64,000 nucleotides of DNA from Streptomyces sp. NK08204 (GCF_020400585.1 NZ_JAINVF010000024.1:1-64000); one strand, 5' to 3'. Positions 1-8,179 are shown, counted from the stretch's first letter. A program made the numbers and translations. The notes: a model not told the origin generated them from the letters alone.

Positions 1-240
1 GCCGTCGACGGTGTCGAGGTGACCGCGCCCAAGGTCCGGCGGACGCGGAAGACCGTGGCCGCGGCGGCTGTTGCGGAGATTCCGGCGCAGGCCACCGGTG
101 AGCCGGAGGTGAAGCCCAAGGCGCGCAGCACCCGCAAGACCGCCACCACCGCCCCGGAAACCACCGAGGCCACCGAGGCGAAGCCCAAGGCGCGCCGCAC
201 GCGGAAGGCCGTGGCTGCGGTGGAGGCTCCGCAGGCCTGA
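1..240 (+). CDS. C-terminal tail of a basic-rich protein, probably a DEAD-box RNA helicase (5' end outside window)
   Basis: An open frame runs in from the left edge and stops at TGA 238-240. It gives 79 residues of low-complexity Ala/Lys/Arg/Thr/Glu sequence. A basic unit recurs three times: VRRTRK near residue 12, PKARSTRK near 39 and PKARRTRK near 63, separated by acidic Ala/Thr/Glu spacers. Such tails are usually RNA- or DNA-binding extensions. No catalytic domain is visible, so the product cannot be read from the sequence. The helicase call rests on my memory that streptomycetes carry a DEAD-box helicase with a long basic tail at this position next to an alpha/beta hydrolase. A strong hairpin follows about 40 bp after the stop. 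Confidence 0.45.
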   Translation, partial: AVDGVEVTAPKVRRTRKTVAAAAVAEIPAQATGEPEVKPKARSTRKTATTAPETTEATEAKPKARRTRKAVAAVEAPQA

Positions 241-280
241 TCCGGCGCGCAGCACGCACAGCGCGCACGGCACCATCACC

Positions 281-316
281 CGATGGCCCGGTCCACTACG
301 GTGGGCCGGGCCATCG
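281..316 (+). terminator. Hairpin terminator after the helicase-like gene
   Basis: An 11-bp perfect inverted repeat (CGATGGCCCGG 281-291, CCGGGCCATCG 306-316) has a loop that can itself pair (CCAC/GTGG). There is no T-run, as is common in Streptomyces. It lies 40 bp past the upstream stop. It also overlaps the ATG at 283, which argues against that ATG as the hydrolase start. Confidence 0.65.
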
Positions 317-372
317 GCGTTCCCGCTGCCCGGCAGGCGCTTCCCATGACGGCGCCCGATAGCCTCTTCCTC

Positions 373-1248
373 ATGAGCAGGCCTGCGACCTTCGTCCCGC
401 CCCCCGGCGCCCGTACGTACTCGCTGCGGACGGCGCGCGGTGAGTTCGCCGTCGTCGATGCTCCCGTGGCCGCCGGGGTCGAGCCGAGGGGTGTGGCGCT
501 GCTGCTGCCGGGGTTCACCGGCAGCAAGGAGGACTTCAACCCGCTGCACGCACCGCTCGCACAGCGCGGGTACCGGACTGTGGCGGTCGACGGGCGCGGG
601 CAGCACGAGTCGGACGGGCCCGAGACCGACGAATCCGCCTATGCGCAGGAGGAGCTGGCGCGTGACGTGCTCGCGCAGGTGGAGGCCGTCGGACAGCCCG
701 TGCATCTGCTGGGGCACTCGCTGGGCGGGCAGATCTCGCGCGCGGCCGTGCTGACGGACCACACCCCTTTCCTGTCGCTCACCCTGATGGCCTCGGGACC
801 GGCCCACATCTCCGAGTCACAGCAGCAGCGCGTGAAGCTGCTGCAGGACGCGCTCGCCGTGATGTCGATGGCCACGGTGTGGGACGCCATGCAGGCGATG
901 GAGGAGCCGGAGGAGACGGAAACCGGCGGGCTCGACGGTGGGCCGGACGGCCGGGACGATCTGCGGCGCCGCTGGCTGAACACCAAACCCGCCCAACTCA
1001 TCGCCACCGGCCGCCAGTTGTGCATCGAGCCGGACCGGGTCACCGAACTGGCTGCCGTACCGTTGCGGTTCCACGTGCTGTCCGGTGCGCGGGACGACAC
1101 TTGGCCGCTCGGTCTGCTCGACGAGATGGCGGCACGGCTGACGGCTTGGCGGACGGTCATCGAGGGCGCCGAGCACTCCCCCAACACCGACCGCCCACTC
1201 GCCACGGCCGCCGCGATCGCCGACTTCTGGGACGACCACCGCGCGTAG
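373..1248 (+). CDS. Alpha/beta hydrolase (serine hydrolase)
   Basis: A 291-residue alpha/beta-hydrolase-fold enzyme, probably an esterase/lipase-like hydrolase of unknown substrate. The oxyanion strand reads VALLLPGFTGS, the nucleophile elbow is GHSLGG, an acidic residue sits in SGARDDTW, and the likely catalytic histidine is in the motif EHSPN near the C-terminus. A cap region rich in acidic residues and Gly lies around residues 175-200. The frame is open back to an ATG at 283, but that codon is inside a terminator hairpin. ATG 346 and ATG 373 are better starts, and I chose 373 because homology-like sequence begins there. No clear ribosome binding site precedes either. The last six codons (WDDHRA) are the first unit of an 18-bp tandem repeat that continues past the stop. 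Confidence 0.8.
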   Translation: MSRPATFVPPPGARTYSLRTARGEFAVVDAPVAAGVEPRGVALLLPGFTGSKEDFNPLHAPLAQRGYRTVAVDGRGQHESDGPETDESAYAQEELARDVLAQVEAVGQPVHLLGHSLGGQISRAAVLTDHTPFLSLTLMASGPAHISESQQQRVKLLQDALAVMSMATVWDAMQAMEEPEETETGGLDGGPDGRDDLRRRWLNTKPAQLIATGRQLCIEPDRVTELAAVPLRFHVLSGARDDTWPLGLLDEMAARLTAWRTVIEGAEHSPNTDRPLATAAAIADFWDDHRA

Positions 1249-1370
1249 GACGACCAGCCACGTGGGACGACCAGCACGCGCGGGACAACCACCCCGCGCG
1301 GGACGACCAGCCCGCGTAGGACGACCAGCCCGCGGGCGAGGTCCAGCCGGCGGGGGACGCCCAGCCGGTG
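1228..1370. repeat. 18-bp degenerate tandem repeat, 8 units, starting inside the hydrolase gene
   Basis: Units follow the pattern TGGGACGACCAGCCCGCG. Unit 1 (1228-1245) is the last six sense codons of the hydrolase. Unit 2 (1246-1262) carries its TAG stop and is 17 bp long. Units 3-8 (18 bp each) fill the gap to 1370, with the last two most diverged. The next gene ends at 1397 on the other strand, so the array occupies the whole convergent intergenic space. Confidence 0.85.
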
Positions 1371-1396
1371 TCCTCCCCCGCAGTGTCAGTACGCCC

Positions 1397-2299
1397 CTAG
1401 TACAGGCTCTGCAGGTGTTCCCAGAACCCGTCCCGCAGGGCGCGGCGCAGGTCCGCCTGGCCGCGCAGGGAGTACTGGAGCAGGCCTTCGGCCTCGACCA
1501 GCAGGTCCTGGTCGACGGAGCCGGGCAGGTAGGGGTGGCCGGGCAGCAGCTCGACCAGCGCTTCACGGCCCCGGGCGGCCATCCACTTCGCCGCGATCTG
1601 GGCGCCGACGAAGCGGACGTCCTCGCGGGTGGGGCGGGTCCCCGCGGCCTCGTAGGCGGCGGCCGTGCGCCGGGTGACGTACGGCTTGAAGAACTCCAGG
1701 TCGAGGGTGCGCTGGCTGTCGACCTCCCACAGCAGCGGCTCGGCCTGGTTGCGGCCCTCGGGTGCCTCTATGCCCCACAGGTGGACGCGGGCGCCGTAGC
1801 CCTGGGCGGCCTCGACCGCCGAGACCAGGTCCTCGTCGCCGCCGAGCAGGGCCGCATCGCTGATGGCGCGGTGGCGGGCGAGGGACTCCAGGTCGCTGCG
1901 GATCAGGGAGTCGACGCCCTTCTGCTGGTTGTTGGCGTTGAGGTTGCCGAGGCGGACCTTGACGTCGGGCAGTTCGGCGATGCTCTGCTGCTCGGCCGTG
2001 TGGATCCGGCGGCGGGCGCCGTCGTACCAGTAGACGCGCAGCAGCCGGCTGTCGGCGAAGACCGAGCGGGCCCGGTCGATGAGCGCCTCGATCAGGCCCT
2101 CGGCGTCGAGGTCGAAGGCCCGGCGGTCCTCCGTCCCGGCGACCAGCCGGCCCGCAGCCGCATACAGGTACCCCGCGTCGACGAAGATCGCGTGGGTCGA
2201 GGGCGTCTTCGCCACTTCGGCGAGCATGCGCTGGAGCAGCTCGTTGGTGCGGTCGATGCGGGCGGACAGGGCCGCCAGGTCGTCGTTCATCGCTTCCAT
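1397..2299 (-). CDS. NYN-domain (PIN-like) putative ribonuclease
   Basis: A 300-residue protein with a NYN domain, a PIN-like nuclease fold usually tied to RNA processing. A short N-terminal coiled-coil-like stretch (LAALSARIDRTNELLQRML) precedes the domain. Conserved acidic positions are visible: FVDAGYLY near residue 40, the YWYDGA strand, and GGDEDLVSAVEAAQ near residue 160 followed by GARVHLWG. About 130 further residues have no recognised domain. ATG 2299 is used; ATG 2290 (MNDDL) is equally possible, and neither has an ideal ribosome binding site. The frame stays open upstream without start-supporting signals. The function is predicted from the fold only. Confidence 0.75.
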   Translation of the reverse strand: MEAMNDDLAALSARIDRTNELLQRMLAEVAKTPSTHAIFVDAGYLYAAAGRLVAGTEDRRAFDLDAEGLIEALIDRARSVFADSRLLRVYWYDGARRRIHTAEQQSIAELPDVKVRLGNLNANNQQKGVDSLIRSDLESLARHRAISDAALLGGDEDLVSAVEAAQGYGARVHLWGIEAPEGRNQAEPLLWEVDSQRTLDLEFFKPYVTRRTAAAYEAAGTRPTREDVRFVGAQIAAKWMAARGREALVELLPGHPYLPGSVDQDLLVEAEGLLQYSLRGQADLRRALRDGFWEHLQSLY

Positions 2300-2495
2300 T
2301 GTCCCGGCGGTCACGCTGCGAACACAACCGGTCCCGGTAGGTCTCGTAGATGCTTCCCAGGTTCCGCTTACCGGTCGGTAATTAGCCGTTCGAAAAATTT
2401 CTTTAGCGTAGGGAATGTTTGTAACACGCGGCGCGTTGACTCGTACAACACCAGTAGTTCTCCGCAGGAGGATGACCAGACGAAGGGAGAAGCCT

Positions 2496-2648
2496 GTGCG
2501 CTTCGAAATCATGCGGCTCGACGAGATCGACGGCACCCCCGTGGACAGCACTGTCGTGGACGCAGCCTCCGTCAACCGGATCGTTCAGCAGGCCGCCGCG
2601 ATAGGGCAGCGCCTGTGGATCCGCCCGGCCGACGCCTCGGCCTCATAA
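2496..2648 (+). CDS. Conserved small protein (50 aa), unknown function
   Basis: A GTG start at 2496 is preceded by a strong ribosome binding site (GAAGGGAG, about 7 bp upstream). The product is a 50-residue acidic protein (MRFEIMRLDEIDGTPVDST...) with no membrane segment and no Cys. The codon pattern is typical of the chromosome. The gene is divergent from the NYN gene, with about 195 bp of comparatively AT-rich leader between them (2300-2495). I recall near-identical short proteins at this locus in other streptomycetes but no assigned function. Confidence 0.7.
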   Translation: MRFEIMRLDEIDGTPVDSTVVDAASVNRIVQQAAAIGQRLWIRPADASAS

Positions 2649-2669
2649 CACGGATCGCCACTCAAGCTT

Positions 2670-2707
2670 TCCGGGGGAGCCGGGCCACCGTGCTCAGCTC
2701 CCCCGGA
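2670..2707. terminator. Bidirectional hairpin between the small gene and marC-like gene
   Basis: An 11-bp perfect inverted repeat (TCCGGGGGAGC 2670-2680, GCTCCCCCGGA 2697-2707) with a 16-nt loop. It follows the small gene's stop by 21 bp. Its right arm lies in the last codons of the convergent MarC gene, so it can serve both strands. Confidence 0.55.
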
Positions 2708-3299
2708 TCACCTGGGTGACACCGTTGATGATCTGCTGCACCGCGATCGCAGAGAGCATCATGCCCGCGAGTCGCGTCACCAGGACCACGCCGCCGTCCT
2801 TGATGACCCGGATGATCAGCAGCGAGTAACGCATCACCAGCCACAGCACCACGTGGATCGCGAGGATCGCGGACCACATGGAGACCTGCGTGGCCACGCT
2901 GTCCGCCTTCTGCACGGCCAGGATCACGGACACGATGGCGCCGGGCCCCGCGAGCAGCGGCATGCCGAGCGGTACGAGCGCGACGTTCACGTCCTTGGTC
3001 TGCTTGGGCTCGTCGGTCTTGCCGGTGAGCAGGTCCAGGGCGATCAGCAGGAGCAGCAGTCCGCCCGCGATCATCAGAGCGGGCACCGAGATGTGCAGGT
3101 AGTCAAGGATCTGGTGACCGAGGACGCCGAAGGCGGCGATGACCCCGCCCGCCACGCAGACGGCCTGGAACGCCATCCGCTTCTGCACCTTGGCCGGGCG
3201 TCCGGCGGTCAGGGCGAGGAAGATCGGGGTGATCCCGGGGGGATCCATGATGACAAAAAGGGTCAGAAACAGAGAGCCGAAGACGGCGAAGTCGAACAT
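2694..3299 (-). CDS. MarC-family integral membrane protein
   Basis: A 201-residue protein with about six hydrophobic segments, matching the usual MarC/UPF0056 length. Recognisable family features are the N-terminal FVIMDPPGITPIFLALT segment, the LLLLIALDLLTG helix and the mid-protein PLGMPLLAGPGAI. The family is widespread; early links to multiple antibiotic resistance in E. coli were not upheld, and its transport activity is not established. The ATG at 3299 directly precedes the first membrane helix, as expected. It is transcribed away from the PHP gene's end, with 134 bp between them, and is probably monocistronic. Confidence 0.85.
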   Translation of the reverse strand: MFDFAVFGSLFLTLFVIMDPPGITPIFLALTAGRPAKVQKRMAFQAVCVAGGVIAAFGVLGHQILDYLHISVPALMIAGGLLLLLIALDLLTGKTDEPKQTKDVNVALVPLGMPLLAGPGAIVSVILAVQKADSVATQVSMWSAILAIHVVLWLVMRYSLLIIRVIKDGGVVLVTRLAGMMLSAIAVQQIINGVTQVIRGS

Positions 3300-3433
3300 G
3301 AGAGCCTTGCAGATGGAGCCAGGTGGGACCGGGTGGAGCCCGGGGAGCTACCGCCGTGGGCAGTCGTCCCGCGGGGCAGCACGCACGGGCACGGCGGACA
3401 GTGCCGGGTGAGCAGGGAAACGGGGCCGAAGTC

Positions 3434-4291
3434 TCAGGCCCCGCCCGTACCCGGGACAGGAAACGCGCCGGTCGCCCGGCGGGTGATCTCCCCGTACACC
3501 TCGGGGTCCGTCGTGTACTCGCCGAGCGCCACGGTCTTGCGGCTGCCGTGGTAGTCCGAGGAGCCCGTGACCAGCAGTCCCAGCTCCTTCGCCAGGCCGC
3601 GCAGGCGGGTCCGGTCCTCGGCGTCGTGGTCCATGTGGTCGACCTCGATGCCGTCCAGACCGGCCGCGGCCAGCTCGGCGATACAGGACTCCGGCACCGT
3701 GCGACCGCGCTTGGCGGCGGCAGGGTGCGCGAAGACGGCGACACCGCCCGCGCCCTTGATCAGCCGTACGGCCTCGAAGGGGTCGGTCTCGTGCTTCTCC
3801 ACGAAGGCCCGCCCGCCGTCGGCCAGCCACTCCTCGGTGAACGCGTCGCTCACCGTCGGCACGACCCCCAGCTCGACGAGCGCGCTGGCGACGTGCGGGC
3901 GCCCGACCGAGCCGCCGGCGGCGATCCGCTCGACCTGCTCCCAGGTGACCGGCACGCCCAGCGCGTTCAGCTTGGCGACCATGCCCTTGGCCCGCGGCAC
4001 CCGGTCGTCCCGGACCAGCTCGCGCTCGGCGAACAGGGCGGGCTCCTCGGGGTCGAAGAGGTAGGCCAGCATGTGCATGGAGATACCGTCGACACGGCAG
4101 GACAGCTCGGCGCCGGTGACCAGCGTCAGCCCCTCGGGCAGCGCGGCGATCGCCTCGCCGTACCCGCGGGTGGTGTCGTGGTCGGTCAGCGCGACGACGT
4201 CCAGTCCGGCCCTGGCGGCATTGCGCACCAGCTCGGCCGGGGTGTCCGTACCGTCGGAGGCCGTGGAGTGACAGTGCAGATCGATGCGCAC
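3434..4291 (-). CDS. PHP-domain metal-dependent phosphoesterase (RNase AM/TrpH-like)
   Basis: A 285-residue PHP-domain protein. Metal-ligand motifs appear in order: DLHCHS at the N-terminus, ALTDHD near residue 38, GAELSC near 63, VFAHPAA near 190 and TGSSDYHG near 250. Members act as phosphoesterases on nucleotides or RNA 5' ends; E. coli RNase AM (TrpH/YciV) is the best-studied relative. GTG 4291 is chosen because GGAG lies 5-8 bp upstream and the conserved domain begins at once (VRIDLHCHS). Twelve further codons upstream are open but look non-conserved. The substrate in this organism cannot be told. Confidence 0.8.
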   Translation of the reverse strand: MRIDLHCHSTASDGTDTPAELVRNAARAGLDVVALTDHDTTRGYGEAIAALPEGLTLVTGAELSCRVDGISMHMLAYLFDPEEPALFAERELVRDDRVPRAKGMVAKLNALGVPVTWEQVERIAAGGSVGRPHVASALVELGVVPTVSDAFTEEWLADGGRAFVEKHETDPFEAVRLIKGAGGVAVFAHPAAAKRGRTVPESCIAELAAAGLDGIEVDHMDHDAEDRTRLRGLAKELGLLVTGSSDYHGSRKTVALGEYTTDPEVYGEITRRATGAFPVPGTGGA

Positions 4292-4402
4292 GGTGACTCC
4301 AGACGGGGACGGCAGGGAAGGGGACACCGAAAAGGATAGCCGGGTTTCAGAGCCCGCCTGTCACACCCGCACCGGGGAGGCACCCCCTACCGCGAGCACC
4401 CC

Positions 4403-4472
4403 CGCACACACCGCCTACCGCTACCGCACACACCGGCTACCGCACACACCGGCTACGGCACACACCGGTTAC
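4403..4472. repeat. 16-bp tandem repeat (four units)
   Basis: Four copies of CGCACACACCGGCTAC or near variants lie at 4403-4418, 4425-4440, 4441-4456 and 4457-4472. A 6-bp CGCTAC remnant separates the first two. The array sits in the 280-bp space between the PHP gene start and the end of the DUF6758-type gene. No coding function is apparent. Confidence 0.8.
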
Positions 4473-4574
4473 GGCAAGGCGGCCTGCGGCAATCCCTCGA
4501 GGAGCGGGGGGCCGCGCGAGCAACCGGAGCGCCCTCAGCCGGCCACGACGGGCGCTCGCCCGCCCCGCCGGGTG

Positions 4575-5216
4575 CTACGGCCGCAGCAGGCGCGGCGAAA
4601 GCGCCCCGCACGGCACCAGGTCCAGCTCGGCACCGGCGTCCCGCAGATCCGTGAGCACCAGTTCGTCGTACAACAGCAGACCGGACTGCTCCGGCCACAC
4701 CACCGCCCACAACCACATGCCGAGGGCCTCGCCGGCGAAGACGGCGCGGTCGTCGGGAGTGCGGTAGACATGCCAGAGCGGGGTGGGACGGCCGGCGGCC
4801 AGCACCTTGGCCTGAGGCGGCTTCTCCACGTTCATGTACGGCCCCGGGTCCGGGCCGTCGATGCCGGCGTACCACGCGCCGAGGCCGACGCCGAGTTCCT
4901 CGGCGACCAGGATCAGCTCGCCCACACCGCCGAGCGGGCCGGGACCCGAGCAGGCCACGGCGGTCGCACGGCCGCCGGTACGCTCGTCACCGGCGTAGGC
5001 CACTCCGGTGAACAGCCAGCCGACCGGCAGCGGCCACGGCATCCACACGGGGACCTGCGTGTGCTGCACGACGACGGTGAGCGCCTCGACGCTGGGCGGG
5101 ATCACGGGCTGCAGCGGATACACCGTCCCGTGCACACCGCACTGCCAGGAATCGGCGAAGAGTCCGGGAGCCCTGACCCGGCCACCACACTTCGGGCAAC
5201 TGGGTTCGCCCCTCAT
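4575..5216 (-). CDS. Conserved actinobacterial protein (DUF6758-like) with N-terminal zinc-ribbon motif
   Basis: A 213-residue soluble protein with no signal peptide or membrane segment. The N-terminus has a CPKCGGR knuckle and a second Cys about 20 residues later (WQCGVHG), suggesting a small metal-binding element. The rest is rich in aliphatic, Trp and Pro residues (VPVWMPWPLPVGWLFTGVAYAGDE). I recognise it as a lineage-specific family, which I recall as DUF6758, without known activity. It lies between the SUFU gene and the PHP gene on the same strand, but gaps of 185 and 283 bp make a shared transcript uncertain. Confidence 0.65.
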   Translation of the reverse strand: MRGEPSCPKCGGRVRAPGLFADSWQCGVHGTVYPLQPVIPPSVEALTVVVQHTQVPVWMPWPLPVGWLFTGVAYAGDERTGGRATAVACSGPGPLGGVGELILVAEELGVGLGAWYAGIDGPDPGPYMNVEKPPQAKVLAAGRPTPLWHVYRTPDDRAVFAGEALGMWLWAVVWPEQSGLLLYDELVLTDLRDAGAELDLVPCGALSPRLLRP

Positions 5217-5401
5217 AGGGCTCCACGGTCCTACCCCTGCACCGTTACGTCAAGGACGATCACCCGACCGGCGCATGCCGCTCGGCGGACGTCCGGCGCA
5301 CGACACACCGCGGTCTTCGTCAACTGCTGCGACTCAGGCCGGGGTTGGTGAGCTTCCTCACTCGCACAGGCCCCTCGCGGAACCGGGACCGGCGTCCCGG
5401 A

Positions 5402-5986
5402 TCAGTCCAGCGGGACGGACCTGCGGGCGGGATCCCTCAGATCCGTCCCGTTCGTCAGCCAGCGCTCCTGCAGGGCCTGGGCGCCGTGCACCCGCTTCCA
5501 GGCGGCCTCGTTCGGGGTCATCGGCAGCAGCGGCAGGAACCGTACGGGGTCCATCGGATCGTCCAGTTCCAGATCCTCGACCAGCCCACCCGGTTCCGCC
5601 ACCAGCACCGACGTGAAGGGGGCCCCGGGCCAGAGCGCGTCACCCACGTCCAAAGACGCGCCGGGGGCCACGACGACGCCCTCCACCTGCGGGGACGCGG
5701 CGAGTACGGCGAGCGGGCGGAGCACCTTGTCGGTGTCGGCGACGCCCGCGCGGACGGAGAGCACCAGCTCGGCGCGGGGGCCCTTGACGGGGTCGGCGAG
5801 CACCGCGGTGGGGTCCGTCATGGGGTGGGCGGACATGCCGAGCGTGGCGTAGCGGACGATGTCTCCCTCCCGGAAGCGGAGCACCTCGATGCGGTCCGTA
5901 CCGAGGAAGGTGACCGCGGCGCGCGCGTCGGGTTCACCCAGAGCCGTGCTCAACCGCGCCTCGACAAGAGGAAGAACATCAACCAT
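5402..5986 (-). CDS. SUFU (suppressor of fused)-domain protein
   Basis: A 194-residue protein matching the bacterial SUFU domain: GDIVRYATLGMSAHPM near residue 48, RAELVLSVRAG near 77, and GAPFTSVLVAEPGG, then LPLLPMTPNEAAWKR near the C-terminus. Bacterial SUFU proteins are often immunity proteins against contact-dependent toxins or housekeeping proteins of unknown role. No toxin gene is adjacent, so the second seems likelier here. The ATG that begins MVDVLPLVEARL is used, because upstream codons read from a TTG and look non-conserved. A 7-bp GC hairpin (5383-5400) follows the stop directly. Confidence 0.75.
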   Translation of the reverse strand: MVDVLPLVEARLSTALGEPDARAAVTFLGTDRIEVLRFREGDIVRYATLGMSAHPMTDPTAVLADPVKGPRAELVLSVRAGVADTDKVLRPLAVLAASPQVEGVVVAPGASLDVGDALWPGAPFTSVLVAEPGGLVEDLELDDPMDPVRFLPLLPMTPNEAAWKRVHGAQALQERWLTNGTDLRDPARRSVPLD

Positions 5987-6152
5987 GCGGTGAGCATAGA
6001 ACTCGTCAGTACAAAGCAAAGCGGCGCCTTGACACTTCGGGCTGCTGCTACGCTGAGCCGGTGGTTCGGGACAGCACGCCAAGCGTCGCCGTCAAGTCCC
6101 GACGCCGATGAGACTCCCTTACGAGGGACCGGCCGGAGGAGGTGGGGCTGTC

Positions 6153-6200
6153 ATGGATCGAAGTCGACCGTGCAGTACCACTCGCTCTTCCGGCTGCTGA
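6153..6200 (+). CDS. Possible 15-residue leader peptide upstream of corA
   Basis: ATG 6153 is preceded by an excellent ribosome binding site (GGAGGAGGTGGGG). It opens a 15-codon ORF that ends at TGA 6198-6200, with two Cys and several Arg codons. It lies about 290 bp before corA in an AT-richer leader. A translated leader is suggested by the ribosome binding site alone; no known attenuator pattern was recognised. It could be chance. Confidence 0.3.
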   Translation: MDRSRPCSTTRSSGC

Positions 6201-6270
6201 GTTTTTACCGGCTGGCTGCCGCCTTCCCCGTGCGCGTCGTCGTTCGGAAGAGCACTTCGTTTCGCTTCAC

Positions 6271-6345
6271 CTGATCTGCCTGATCCATCCGATCTGTCTG
6301 ATCTTTGATCTGCGATCTGTCTGATCTGCATCAGTTCTGCATCAG
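6271..6345. repeat. CTGATCTG-type short repeats in the corA leader
   Basis: About 75 bp consist mostly of degenerate 8-10 bp units (CTGATCTG, CCGATCTGT, TTGATCTG), with GATC recurring many times. The stretch is markedly less GC-rich than the flanks and lies 140 bp upstream of the corA start. Part of it could base-pair with itself only weakly. Confidence 0.65.
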
Positions 6346-6485
6346 TAGCGAAGTCGCCACCGCGACGATGCGGTGCTCCCCGCTTTGTGGACGTGCCAAA
6401 CCTCCGCAGTCAGGACGTCCTCATTCCGGGTAGTTCCACCCGTCGCCGGCGCACTTTCGTTGCCCGCCCGCGAAGGAGCCCGCCC

Positions 6486-7610
6486 ATGTCGATGATCCGT
6501 GACCTGCGCGCCGCGGTCCGCCCGTCGTCCCGCCCGTCGCCGCGCAAGGAGACGACCGCGTCGTACGACACCACGCGCGACCCCGCCATGCCCTCGGCCG
6601 TGGTCGACTGTGCGGTCTACCGCGACGGCACCCGCGTGACGAGCCCCAAGCCGCTGACCCCGCAGGAGGCCATGCGGCTGGTGCGGCGCGACGGCGGTTT
6701 CGTGTGGATCGGCCTGCACGAGCCGACCGAGGCCGAATTCGCCGGTATCGCCAGCGAGTTCGGGCTGCACCCGCTGGCCGTGGAGGACGCGGTGCAGGCG
6801 CACCAGCGGCCGAAGCTGGAGCGCTACGACGACTCGCTGTTCACCGTCTTCAAGACCATCCACTACGTCGAGCACGACCGGCTCACCGCCAACAGCGAGG
6901 TGGTCGAGACCGGCGAGGTCATGTGTTTCACCGGGCGGGACTTCTTCATCACCGTCCGGCACGGCGGCCAGGGCTCCCTGCGGGCGCTGCGGCACCGCCT
7001 CCAGGACGACCCGGACCTGCTCGCCAAGGGCCCCTCGGCGGTGCTGCACGCCATTGCCGACCATGTCGTGGACGGGTACATCGCGGTCGCGGACGCGGTG
7101 CAGGACGACATCGACGACGTGGAGACCGAGGTCTTCTCGCCGGGCCGCAAGGGCGGGGTCTCGCGTGGTGTGGACTCGGCCCGGATCTACCAGCTCAAGC
7201 GGGAGGTGCTGGAGTTCAAGCGGGCGGTGGCCCCGCTGCTGCGGCCGATGCAGCTGCTCAGCGAGCGGCCGATGCGGCTGATCGACCCGGACATCCAGAA
7301 GTACTTCCGGGACGTCGCCGACCACCTCGCCCGCGTCCAGGAGCAGGTGCTCGGGTTCGACGAACTCCTCAACTCCATCCTCCAGGCCAACCTGGCGCAG
7401 GCGTCCGTCGCGCAGAACGAGGACATGCGCAAGATCACGGCCTGGGCGGCCATCATCGCCGTACCGACGATGGTGTGCGGCGTGTACGGCATGAACTTCA
7501 AGTACATGCCCGAGCTGCACTGGAAGTACGGCTACCCGGTGATCATGGGCATCACGGTCGCCCTGTGTCTCGGGATCCACCGGACGCTCAAGCGCAACGG
7601 CTGGCTGTGA
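6486..7610 (+). CDS. corA: CorA-family magnesium/cobalt transporter
   Basis: A 374-residue CorA-type channel that brings Mg2+ into the cytoplasm. The long N-terminal cytoplasmic domain includes FVWIGLHEPTEAEF and the family stretch HPLAVEDAVQAHQRPKLE. A long helix (residues about 220-310) leads to TM1 (ITAWAAIIAVPTMVCGVYGMNF), whose YGMNF carries the diagnostic Gly-Met-Asn selectivity signature. TM2 follows, and the tail ends in a basic KRNGWL. ATG 6486 has AAGGAG 8 bp upstream. Earlier in-frame codons reach into the repeat-rich leader and are unlikely to be used. It is probably transcribed alone or with the next small gene 41 bp downstream. Confidence 0.92.
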   Translation: MSMIRDLRAAVRPSSRPSPRKETTASYDTTRDPAMPSAVVDCAVYRDGTRVTSPKPLTPQEAMRLVRRDGGFVWIGLHEPTEAEFAGIASEFGLHPLAVEDAVQAHQRPKLERYDDSLFTVFKTIHYVEHDRLTANSEVVETGEVMCFTGRDFFITVRHGGQGSLRALRHRLQDDPDLLAKGPSAVLHAIADHVVDGYIAVADAVQDDIDDVETEVFSPGRKGGVSRGVDSARIYQLKREVLEFKRAVAPLLRPMQLLSERPMRLIDPDIQKYFRDVADHLARVQEQVLGFDELLNSILQANLAQASVAQNEDMRKITAWAAIIAVPTMVCGVYGMNFKYMPELHWKYGYPVIMGITVALCLGIHRTLKRNGWL

Positions 7611-7651
7611 GCGGGCCCGGGGCGGTGGGCGGGCCTGGTTAGGCTGGGCCC

Positions 7652-8179
7652 ATGACAAGCGAGCTGCTCGACCAGGACCTTCTCGACCGGGCCCTCATCG
7701 AGGAGGCCACGAAGAAGTCCGGTCTCATCTGGGTCAGGGGCGCCGGGGCTCCCGCGGCGCGTGCGCTGTGGCACGCGTGGCACGAGGGTGCGGCGTACCT
7801 GGTCGGCGACGGACCCGGCGAGCAGCCGCTGTCCCATCTGACCGACGGCGGCTCGGCCGAGGTGACCGTGCGCAGCAAGGACAAGGGCGGCCGGCTGGTG
7901 ACCTGGTCGGCGACCGTGTCCGAGGTGCCCTCCGGCTCGCCGGAGTGGGAGGCGGCGGTGACCGAGCTGAAGGGCAAGCGCCTCAACGCCCCCGACGGCG
8001 AGGAGATGCCGGCCCGCTGGGCCCGTGACTGCCGGGTACTCCGCCTGGTGCCGACGGGGTCTTTGCTGCCGTTGCCGTCCGAGAGCCTGGCGGAGTCTCC
8101 CGTGCCGTCTGCGGCGACCACACGTCAGCCGATCCCGGCGGGGCTGCCGCGGCTGCTGGCCAAGCGCCGCAAGAAGTGA
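7652..8179 (+). CDS. Conserved hypothetical protein, possible PNPOx-like split-barrel
   Basis: A 175-residue soluble protein starting at ATG 7652, 41 bp after corA on the same strand. The centre (SGLIWVR, ALWHAWHEGAAYLVGDGPGEQP, AEVTVRSKDKGGRLVTWSATV) has the alternating strands and aromatic pattern of pyridoxamine-phosphate-oxidase-like split barrels. This is a weak structural impression, without a clear flavin-binding signature. The C-terminus is a basic tail (LLAKRRKK). No catalytic residues can be assigned. Confidence 0.6.
   Translation: MTSELLDQDLLDRALIEEATKKSGLIWVRGAGAPAARALWHAWHEGAAYLVGDGPGEQPLSHLTDGGSAEVTVRSKDKGGRLVTWSATVSEVPSGSPEWEAAVTELKGKRLNAPDGEEMPARWARDCRVLRLVPTGSLLPLPSESLAESPVPSAATTRQPIPAGLPRLLAKRRKK

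Noticed and set aside
283..372. N-terminal extension of the hydrolase from ATG 283
   Set aside because: The ATG lies inside an 11-bp hairpin that looks like the terminator of the previous gene.
4403..4472. Possible CRISPR array
   Set aside because: Units are directly adjacent without spacers and no cas genes occur in the window.
5383..5400. Terminator after the SUFU gene
   Set aside because: Only a 7-bp GC stem without a T-run; too weak to list as a feature, mentioned in the gene entry.
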